Assembly (NCBI GenBank): GCA_905250885.1
Contig: CAJNOQ010000143.1
Coordinates: forward strand, 1-64,000
From: Didymodactylos carnosus
Taxonomy: Eukaryota > Rotifera > Eurotatoria > Philodinida > Philodinidae
Length of the DNA: 64,000 bases
Reading direction: 5' to 3'
Shown: positions 55,601 through 64,000 of the stretch, one piece after another
Numbering within the stretch: position 1 is the first letter of the stretch
Layout of the letters: every line of letters starts with the position of its first letter
Position numbers and translations under genes: made by a program
The notes under the pieces: generated by a model
Databases searched by the model: none
What the model saw: the letters and a program-made list of their open reading frames with translations, nothing else
Told to the model about the DNA's origin: nothing

Positions 55601-58600
55601 GTCCTAATATGCGTGTTCGCGCTTTCTATATGCACTATTTTACATAATCAGCAATGCATTTGAAAAAATACTTCTAGTGCTTTTTTTTTGATAAATATGT
55701 CATGAAATAGAAAATTAATGTGCAGTAAAATTGAAAATCAAGTGATTTTAGATTTATTTTTATTTAAATATCACAACATTTTTTCCCTACTGTTATTTTC
55801 AACTTTATCAAACATAGACGAATCATCCATTTATCTTGTCTATTCTGCAAATGTTTAAAAAAGTCCTTTTTATATCCTCTTCTTCCTACTCTATAGTAGA
55901 AAAGACGATTTTCGTCAATAACAATCGATTTTCAAAAATAAACGCATGATATGGCAGTCCAAAGTCTATCGGTTCCATTGTTTTTCTTGCCTCTAAGAGC
56001 AGATTTTCTAGCAAGTTTTCCGAAAATCTTACGAGGAAAAAGCGTTTTTCTTACTTATAACAAGCATGTCCACTTAGGTAGAAGTATATGCGGCACACGC
56101 GTACGCACTGAAATCAGCATAGTCGAAAACTTAGCATAGGTTTTAATCAAAGTTTTTAGCAAACTCCTTGAAACGAACCTAATTTTTATTACTAAAAATA
56201 CACTTTGAGTTTTACTCAGAATTCACTGTTTCTCAAGTTTAAAGGTCCTAGGTTTTTCGCTGAACTGAAATAACATAGAACTCGAGAATGTCTTGACCAA
56301 GACATGAGTGTTTCGCCCCTTTTAAGATCAATCTGAGCTCATCAGCGTGGTTTTGATGAGGAAATCTCGGAATGTCGAAATGCCGCATCTCGACGTGCAT
56401 TTGAGCGACATAACGTTGACCGATGAGGCCTCAAAAATTCGTCTGTACCGCTTTAAACCCGTCCGTCATTTCTTGAAAGTTCATTCAAATCAGGCTTGTA
56501 GTTAGTGGAATCGTTTTCTAACACGGTAGGAACCTTAAATCATATTGAAACGTAAGCATTTTCCTTTCCATCAGTATTTTGAATCTCTTTATTTAATAAA
56601 AGAAAACAATATTTCTTTGTTTTTGAACTAAATTTTATTTTTCAAAGGGCTCAAACCGTCTAATTATCAACCGGATATCACAGCTAAAATCGAAATATCT
56701 TTCGAATCTGTTAAAAATGTTTTTAATCACGTTTATCCACTATTTTTATTCGTTTATTAGTGTGATAAATAGATTGAGGAACGATGATATAACTGCAAGC
56801 ATGCCAAAAATTAAAGGTCAAGATTACGAATACGTGATTAATAATAGTTTTCTTGTAATAATGTAAGGTGTAATAATTTTTTTGATATATCATAGATAAC
56901 ACTCACTAAATATGCAGTATATATCAATTGATATCAGCTTTCTTATGATGCCCTTCAGATAGAAGTTGTTCTCTTCTTACTTAATGATGTAAATATTATT
57001 CAATTTAGATTGAACAGTTTCTTATATGAAAAAAAAAGTGCTAGTTTTCTCTTTCGATACAATAATATTTCTCTCATAACAAAGGTCACAATGAAAATCA
57101 TTCATTCTTTTAGAATAGTATCCAAACAAGATTCACCGTACTCACCATGAATTATGATGTTTCTTTTTGACAAAATGAGTCTAACAAGGGAGGTCCACCA
57201 ACTGCCCAATCGCTTTTGGGACGAAACTTAGTGGGTGATAGGTAATCGACCATGCTGATCCCGAATATCGACATGAGACGGGCAGTTAGGCTTCCAGAGA
57301 CCCGTTTTCTGGAAAAGCAGTTTTTCAGAAACTCTAAAAAATAACCAAAACCTTTCTTAATGAGGCATAATTGTGGCCCGCACATTTCTGATTAAATTGA
57401 GATATCTTCCAGCTCTACATGACTTTTCTTTGCAAAGTTTCTGAAAAACAGCTTTTCCAGAAAACAGGTCTCTGGAATCCTAACTGCCCGTCTCATGCCG
57501 ATATTCGGAATCAGCATTATCGATTACCTATCACCCACTAGATTTCGTCCCAAAATCGATTGGACAGTTGGTGGACCTCCCTCGTAAGAATAACAATAAA
57601 TTAGATAAATGTCAGAATCGTTTCAATCTTCAAATTCTTTGCACAAAATACGAAGAAATAGTTAAAGAGTAAAGTGCATATGATTCTGCGAGGAGGAACC
57701 AATCTATTTTTCATATTAGAGTTAATAATTTAAGAACCAGATTGATGGTTCTATCTACACTGTTATATCTTCTCTTTGTTTTGCACTGTGCACATACTGA
57801 ATGTTGATTGTTAGAGGATCACGCTCATGGTAATCATTTTCTTAATGTCTCAATATTTTCTTTTTATTCCATGTCATCGCAGATGTGTTTTCAAATAACT
57901 CAGTATATGTGTTAAAATATCTTGTGATAGCGCCATAAACTTTCTAATTGAGAGTGATAAATTTCAGAGTAAACATCGCTTTTCTATCGTTAATTCTTCT
58001 TCTTAACAATAACTACGTGTCATCATGTTTATAATATTTTATTTATTTTTAGCGAATTGGATACAGCTGTTGAAAGTGTGCTAGATACAAGTACATCATC
58101 ACAAAAAAGCCTTAATCGAAGTTCAAGTAATCCGGATTTGTCACAAAACAAAACAATATCATCTTCTATATCATTATTAAATGATGATGTTGATAATTCA
58201 GCATTTGTTGTTAAAGTTTATCGTTCTGATCAATCATTTAAATATTTTCCTGTACATAAAGTATGTTGTTTTTCAAAAAATAATATTTAACTATTTGATG
58301 ATAACTATCTTTTGTCTTAGGATACAACAGCCAAACAACTTGTCATGTTAGCAATAACAGAATTCGGTATTGCTGATCCAAGCAGGTAGAAGAATCTCTC
58401 CTCATTTATCTTATAAATTAAAAGAAGAAAAAAAAAACCTACTATCCGTCCTCTTTCTAGTCATCTATCTTCCCGTGTAGAATTTGATTTGTTGCGGTAA
58501 GACATGAGAGATAGATGGAAGATGTGTGTACATGCTTGAACATTAGGTTAGAAGTGAAAACAAAAACAAAAACGCTTTCATAACTAGATTATAATTATTG

Positions 58601-61600
58601 ACACGCGTGATAACTGATTTTTGTCCCTATTTGGCTGTGGGAGGTTGTTGTTATTTTTCGGATGGGGAAAGATTTGCTTAAACGAATAACTTTAGATTTA
58701 AAAATAGTTTTCATTTTTCTCTCTTTAAATTGTAATATTGTCAAGTTGAATTTCTGTACTAGCGCTAAAAGAAAGCTCGAAAAAACTAAAGAGAGATATA
58801 CGGATAATAATGAATTAGTCTTGCTTATCTTGATTTCAGAGAAAGTATATTTTATGATGACATGTAAGTTTCTTTTGTACGTGTGTACGTACAAATTGTG
58901 TGTGTGTATGTGTGTGTGCATCAGTTAAACAAAATTTAATAAGTAATATATATACTATTAAACACACTACAACAATCCCTCTACTGATAACAAGCAGGAA
59001 GATTGTTGTTGTGTGTTTAATGAACTTAATATCTACTTACGTTCAGTTTAACCTACGCAGTAGAAGTCTTTTTACTGATATATATCCATATGAAAAAAAT
59101 AATCTCGTTATTATTTAAAATGCTTTTTCTCTTGCACTAAACACGTTGTATGAATTTAAAATTTAAATGCAGATTTTCAGATACTAATAAGTAATAACTA
59201 ATCGATTCATTAACTCCTCATTAAAATCCTAGGAGTTTTATCTTGTCTAAACGTTTATGTATGAAATTAATGCGGTTTAGGACTTGAGTCTTTTTTTCTA
59301 TAATCTCTCGGAAATGGGTTTTTCTTTTAATATAAAATTACTCTCCGTTTATGTTGCTACTATAATTAACTTACAAGTCTACATTGACTTTTTGTGAAAA
59401 CTTCCTAGGACTTGTCTGTTTTCCGAAGGAAAAGAAAGTTTGAAGTATAAAGTTTATATACGAGGATTTTTGTGGTTGGTAGAGAATTTTTTATCAGTAG
59501 CTGTAAATTTTCGGGATGAAATTGTGATTGACCAAATCTCACTATAAATTTGGTGTTTACAGCTACTGAATGGACTAGTAACAGACAGTGCATTATCGAT
59601 CTGATGTTGTTAGATACAAGTTTTAGAAATTATTAGGATATATTATTACATATTCTATGTTATGGTCCAACAGTTCAATAGGAAGTTTTCACATTTTTGC
59701 TTCGTAGAAACAACGCTGACAAACTTTTTTTTATTAGTGAGTTAAATCTTCGACAGTCTTAAGTTGAGATCATAGTTAAAATAAAATTGAATAGATTTTT
59801 TGTTTCGGGTATTTTGCATTTTGATTCTCTATGCTAGTCAGAAAACGTTTTTCATGATTTTAAGAAAGCGCATTACACTTTCACTAATATACTCAACACA
59901 AAAAGAATATATCAAAGAAAGTGCTTGAAATATTAAAATTCTAATCTCTTGCTGTTTCTTAGTGCTTATGCATGGTATTTCAATATTTTTTTCAAATTTA
60001 TCTCTGTACAAAGTTTTTTTATTTTTCTATAAAATTGCTGCTTTTTATAATTAGATGATATAATTTAAAAAATTAATTTAAAAAAAAACATGTTTTAAAT
60101 CTAGAAAGATGTTATTTTACATTATAAATTTTCTTTTTAGGTGTTATTCATTATGCGAAGTATCAGCTGAAAATGGTGTTATTAAACAAAAACGTTTATC
60201 AGATCAAATAGATAATCTTCCTGAACGATTACCACTCAATGCACGGTAAAACATATTTTACTTTTACATTCTAAAAATATATTTCTATTTATTGTATTGT
60301 TTATTTTTCTTTCTCTAGATATTATTTGAAAAATAATCATTCAACAGAAACATTAGTACCCGATCAAATGGCTCACGAATTAATACGTGAAGCACAAATT
60401 AATTTTTTACAATTAGATGCATTAGAAATATGTGCACAATTAACATTAAAAGACTTTTCATTATTTAAAAATATACAACCAACTGAATATATTGATCATG
60501 TATTTAAATTAAATTCATTATATGGTTCACCAAATTTAGATAAATTTCTTAAAGTAAATTCATTTTTTATTTAAAAATTTTGATAAAAATGAAACATTTT
60601 CTCTCTAATATTTAGCTTCCTAATCAAGAAATGTATTGGACAATTACAGAGATTGTTCGAGAAACAAACATTGTCCGACGTTCTAAAGTTATTAAACACT
60701 TTATTAAAATTGCTAGTATGTATTATTTATTCACTATTTCATGATATATTATTATTATTATTGTGTCTTTTCATCTAGAATGTTGCAAAGAAATGAAAAA
60801 TTTTAATTCAATGTTTGCTGTTATAAGTGGACTTGATCATAAAGCTGTTCAACGTTTACAAACAACATGGGAAAGAATACCGGATAAATATAAAAAATTC
60901 TTTGAAGAATTGAAATCACTACTCGATTTATCCAGAAATATGTCTGTTTACCGTAATTTATTGAAAAGTGAATTAATTGTACCACCAATTGTATGTAATT
61001 TTCTCGTCTGTAAATTGATATTTATCTATTGAATATTTGCTCTTGTTATTACTAGATACCTATGTTTCCTGTATGTATGAAAGATCTAACATTTATCCAT
61101 TTGGGTAATCAGTCAGAAGATGATGGATTAGTAAGTTTAATGAGTTAGAAGATATCATCAACCAAGTTTAAAACAATTTTCTCTAATTTGTTTAGATTAA
61201 TTTTGAAAAATTGCGAATGTTAGCAAAAGAAATTCGACATATAATTGGAATGTCGTCATCATCATATGTAAGACGGTTTAATAAATCCAATTGTTATTGA
61301 CTATTATTATTGTTTCCTTATAGGATATATCTAATATGTTTGATTCTCCTACACCTCATTCACACGTTTTTGCCGGATTTGGTAATTCAACAGACGCATT
61401 TAGTACAATTAAACGAACTCATACCGGAATGCGTTTATCCGTTGTGGCAAATGCAAAACGTCTTTATGATGAAGTATGATTTTTCTTTAATTTTTGACTA
61501 TTTGTTATATCAATTCTATTGATTATTCTGTATCTTCTTACTAGGCATCAATGGTGAAAAAAGTAAAAGCATATTTGAGTACCGCTGAAGTAATTCAAGA

Positions 61601-64000
61601 TGAAAGTCGCCTAGTCGATTTAGCTAATCAATGTGAACCAGGTAAATATGACTAAATTTCATTCTATTTAACAATTAAATTAAATATTCTCTATTATCAA
61701 AAGAATCAATACATTCATTGAGTTTTGTTTTTAAATGGTTAAAACAGTTGTTTTAATATACTGTTTATAATATAAGTGAGAATATACAGAAAAAATAAGC
61801 TTCTTGCCTTATAATTTCATTAAAACTTATAATTTTTCTGTATCTACATTATAAAATTGAAGAGAAAAATTTACTATTTTGGCATTTTTCTGTTTTTTTT
61901 ATACTATAGTTATTTTCTAGCATCTCATTTCTTCGATCACACAAATATTATTGGTAAAAATTATAGGTGCATGAAGTTTATAGAACAAAAAACGCATCAT
62001 ATTGTTTATCTAAAAAACTGCAGTAGTAGCAACAATATTTTATGATGAAGTGACAGTTGTTCGTGTATGTGTGTGTGGGAGTGTGTGTATTATTTTGTGA
62101 TGCATGCATAGTCGATTCCTGCATGCTCATTTTTTTCCTTATATTCATCTCTCTTTTAGTTTGTTCATCGCCGTCAAGCGGCACAATAGCCGCTTCGAGT
62201 ATACAAGAGGAAAATGAGAAATTTGTTTTTATCACTACACCAGTAGATGATAATAAACATAAAAATAATCGTCGTGCTCCATCGCCATCATCACCACTCG
62301 GTCTTGTAAATGCTATAATACAAAACGGTACAGCTTTACTGGAAGATAGCACTTCTGTTAATGAGTGAATTTCTTTAATTTTTCTGTTGTTTCCCGCATC
62401 TCATATAGACTACGTTTGTTCGATTGATACAGCACTCTGTAATAACAAGTTCATTAGTACACATGTAATATCTTAATATCTTGTGCGTCTTATGTCAAAA
62501 AGTTGATGCTTAATTAACAAGAAAATTTTGCTTTTCAAAAGACTTTTCTCATCTACATCTTTTACTATCACAGTATTTCCAAGAGAGAGTTTGTTTTTGT
62601 ATATTTACAAGATTTTTTTGCCTGTTTTTTTTCTTCTGTAAAACAACCTATAATTTCTTCCTTTTTTATTCGTTTTTTTTTTCGTTTTATATTTTAGTAA
62701 GTACATTAAAACGTCGTGGTCCATCACCTTCGACAAGCAGTTTATCCAGTAATTCATCATGTGATCGACGACCTGGACAACAAACAAAATTTGGTAAATA
62801 AATATTATTTTTATCTTAATGAAGCATTAGTCAGTCTCCAGTCCATAATTCTTCTTTCCATAATAAGACAGTTAGTTCTATTCTTCTATGAATTCTTTAG
62901 AATTAGAAAAGCCATTGGTGTGTATTGATCTAATTCCAATACTATTTGGATCTTATAATAACGGTATTACTTAAGCACCATAAAGCTTTTTTTAGTCTCA
63001 GCCAGTGCTTTAATCTATAGTACACAGCATTAATGTATTTTCAACGATATTTCTTGCTTTTTGATTTGCTTCCTTAAAAGATCCAATATACAAGCTCTTA
63101 TATCATTCTTTTAGAACGCTTAAGACTTCTTTATTACAATTCATTCTGTTTTGGTTTCTCATTTGTTTCTCAGATACATAATCTCATCGTTAAAGCATGA
63201 TTGAAATTGAATACAGACATGATATCTACTTGTCTTATGCATTATTTTTTTTCTTCGTTTTTCTCTAGATTCATATGCAGGTAAATATTTATTAGTTAAC
63301 TGTGAATGTATTTGTATAGTTTTGAATCATAATTAGCAATATTATTTTCAATAGTTGTTGTCAATCGTTTCTTAAATTGTCATGTATATCGCTGGAATCT
63401 GTGTTTTCACTTTATTTAGTTGTTTTCCATCCAGCATCTTTTCTTATTCTGTTATAGGTACACAGTCTCCTGATGCTGTAAATAAACTACTACAATTATC
63501 AGACAGTAATCGTGTAAAGCCACGTGCGCCCCAAAGACCATTTTATCATCATCCTGTATCGCCGTTACCTCTGACATCGTCAATATCAACTACGAATCCA
63601 ACATCCGTTAATTTAGCTACAACGTCAACCACTCCTCTTTTATCAATGCCGACATCTTCTCCACCACTGTTAACATTAAACAAACGACAAGTATCAAATG
63701 TTAAAATTGCATTAACAAGCGAAAGCTCAAGTTTAAATCCTTCTCATCGACTCAAACACCATCATCATCGATACCATCACCATTGTGAGTACATGCATCT
63801 TAGATTATGTTGAACTAAACTAAGTCTAATACCATTATTGATAATGATTAAAAAAGAAATTGTTTCAAAATATTTGTACATTTTTAATTTCTAGATTCTA
63901 ATTCGAACTCAAAATCTTCTGTTGATCAACCACTTAGTGGTTCTCCTGTATCACACGACGGTGATTCAGGACGGGGAAGTCTTAATTCGACAAACGAATG
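40760..64000 (+). CDS. RAPGEF2: PDZ-GEF (RAPGEF2/6-like) Rap guanine-nucleotide exchange factor, 3' end outside window
   Basis: Activates Rap1/Rap2 at the membrane by GDP/GTP exchange. At least 25 exons are visible. Exon 1 (40760-40846) starts [21 protein letters not shown] first cyclic-nucleotide-binding-like domain spans exons at 44068-44195, 48546-48629 and 49814-49890 ([24 protein letters not shown]). A second lies at 50680-51389 ([25 protein letters not shown]). The RasGEF N-domain is at 51456-51809 ([21 protein letters not shown]). The PDZ domain is at about 51900-52240 ([26 protein letters not shown]). The Ras-association domain is at 58190-60246. The catalytic Cdc25 domain is at 60320-61600 ([48 protein letters not shown]). 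The Ser/Pro-rich tail continues to the window edge ([12 protein letters not shown]). A 12-nt microexon is at 63269-63280. RAPGEF2 and RAPGEF6 cannot be separated. Confidence 0.95.
40847..44067 (+). other. First intron of PDZ-GEF
   Basis: 3.2 kb, strongly AT-rich, with a 20-plus T run near 43560. No gene, paired repeat or RNA gene is recognised. Short open frames at 42436-43188 on both strands are unsupported. The unusual length for this genome suggests regulatory or inserted sequence, but nothing specific is seen. Confidence 0.5.
46403..46866. repeat. Foldback repeat with hammerhead-like arms, split by a MITE
   Basis: Two arms in inverted orientation meet at an 8-nt loop (CATTTTGA, about 46503-46510). 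Each arm, read outward from the centre, begins CTGATGATGTGAAA, continues through TTTCAC or TTTTAC, then GAAACGTCTCCAA, then TAAACAATGTTTAAATCGG and CTACTATTCTTTAT. The left arm is read on the minus strand from about 46502 down to 46403. The right arm is read on the plus strand from about 46510. It is interrupted at 46557-46777 by another element and resumes from 46786. The order CTGATGA, stem, GAAAC, GTC is that of hammerhead ribozymes, which are known from Penelope-like retroelements. No reverse transcriptase is present here. Confidence 0.6.
46557..46777. mobile_element. hAT-like MITE with 8-bp target duplication
   Basis: A 221-bp element with termini TAGGCATGCAACAG and CTGTTGCATGCCTA. It is flanked by GTCTCCAA (46549-46556) and GTCTCAAA (46778-46785), an 8-bp direct repeat with one difference. 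Removing it restores the continuity of the right arm of the surrounding foldback, which is good evidence for a real, later insertion. Terminal TAGG and 8-bp duplications are typical of hAT elements. It has no coding capacity. Confidence 0.82.
49552..49598. repeat. CT microsatellite
   Basis: About 23 uninterrupted CT units preceded by a short CTT run. It lies in a PDZ-GEF intron about 215 bp upstream of the next exon. Confidence 0.95.
49749..49779. repeat. CA microsatellite followed by CATA units
   Basis: About ten CA units followed by three CATA units. It ends roughly 35 bp before the splice acceptor of the exon at 49814, close enough to overlap the branch-point region. Confidence 0.95.
52955..54160 (-). 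CDS. PnuC-family nicotinamide riboside/vitamin-precursor transporter, nested antisense
   Basis: Multi-pass membrane protein of 361 residues in three exons: 54160-53807, 53745-53151 and 53091-52955. Phases agree at both junctions. Exon 1 gives a hydrophilic acidic and basic N-terminal extension of about 95 residues and a first hydrophobic segment ([19 protein letters not shown]). Exons 2 and 3 carry the PnuC core: [40 protein letters not shown] with a following Trp, and the family signature [18 protein letters not shown] followed by [15 protein letters not shown]. About seven membrane segments are visible. Bacterial PnuC proteins import nicotinamide riboside (PnuT and PnuX relatives import thiamine and riboflavin). 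The substrate here is unknown. PnuC is mainly a bacterial family, so horizontal origin followed by intron gain is likely but not proven. It lies wholly inside a PDZ-GEF intron. Confidence 0.85.
57185..57584. mobile_element. PIF/Harbinger-like MITE with about 150-bp inverted repeats
   Basis: A 400-bp element. The left arm starts CAAGGGAGGTCCACCAACT; the right arm, complemented, starts CGAGGGAGGTCCACCAACT. Both contain GTGGGTGATAGGTAATCGA, CATGAGACGGGCAGTTAGG and GTTTTCTGGAAAAGC at matching distances. It is flanked on each side by TAA (57182-57184 and 57585-57587), as expected for PIF/Harbinger insertion. The arms are about 90 percent alike by eye, so it is fairly young. It has no transposase. 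Confidence 0.88.
58387..60140 (+). other. PDZ-GEF intron within the Ras-association region
   Basis: 1.75 kb intron between the exon ending ADPSR and the exon starting [12 protein letters not shown]. It has a TG/GTAC-rich patch near 58878-58920. The region 59500-59570 has a loose inverted repeat (CAGTAGCTGTAAAT and GTTTACAGCTACTG). No gene or clear mobile element is seen. Confidence 0.5.

Larger units (their letters stand above)
52645..58052 (+). other. 5.4 kb PDZ-GEF intron hosting an antisense gene and repeats
   Basis: The donor follows CATAACAA at 52644. The acceptor precedes CGAATTGGATACAG at 58053, and joining gives an open frame. The intron holds the PnuC-family gene on the opposite strand (52955-54160), a possible 9-nt microexon (55277-55285), a relatively GC-rich patch at 56280-56520 with a hammerhead-like motif on the minus strand, and a 400-bp MITE (57185-57584). 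The stretches 54200-55250 and 55300-56250 show nothing recognisable. Confidence 0.8.

Overview
The window reads as nuclear DNA of a small-genome invertebrate. It is AT-rich, its genes are split by many 50-100 bp GT-AG introns, and the gene set is clearly metazoan: an Ig-domain receptor tyrosine kinase, SRF, PDZ-GEF, GLD-2, CUL2, SCO1, GTPBP3/MnmE and an RBR ubiquitin ligase. Together with many short inverted-repeat transposons and a bacterial-type transporter gene, this fits a bdelloid rotifer best. That assignment is inference; no species marker was available.

Layout. 1-963: upstream sequence. 964-8912 (+): a VEGFR/PDGFR-like receptor tyrosine kinase, convergent with the next gene. 9760-31644 (-): six genes in a row on the minus strand: GLD-2 poly(A) polymerase, SCO1, GTPBP3/MnmE, an RNF217-like RBR E3 ligase, cullin-2 and a large F-box/LRR protein. 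32600-35644 (-): a decayed LINE with a PHD-finger ORF1, carrying smaller insertions, lying just upstream of SRF. 35850-37334 (+): serum response factor. 40760-64000 (+): a PDZ-GEF/RAPGEF2-type Rap exchange factor that runs off the right edge. Its 5.4 kb intron holds a complete spliced gene on the opposite strand (52955-54160) for a PnuC-family vitamin-precursor transporter.

Functional themes. SCO1 and GTPBP3 are neighbouring mitochondrial genes. RNF217, CUL2 and the F-box protein are three ubiquitin-ligase components in tandem. The receptor kinase, Rap-GEF and SRF are signalling genes but do not form an operon-like unit.

Mobile DNA. Introns hold several non-autonomous inverted-repeat elements: 14023-14686, 17117-17403, 46557-46777 and 57185-57584, plus 33924-34104 inside the LINE. 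Two intronic sites carry hammerhead-ribozyme-like cores: an inverted pair at 46460-46556 and a single minus-strand copy near 56290-56350. The strongest leads are the nested PnuC gene and the hammerhead-like pair.
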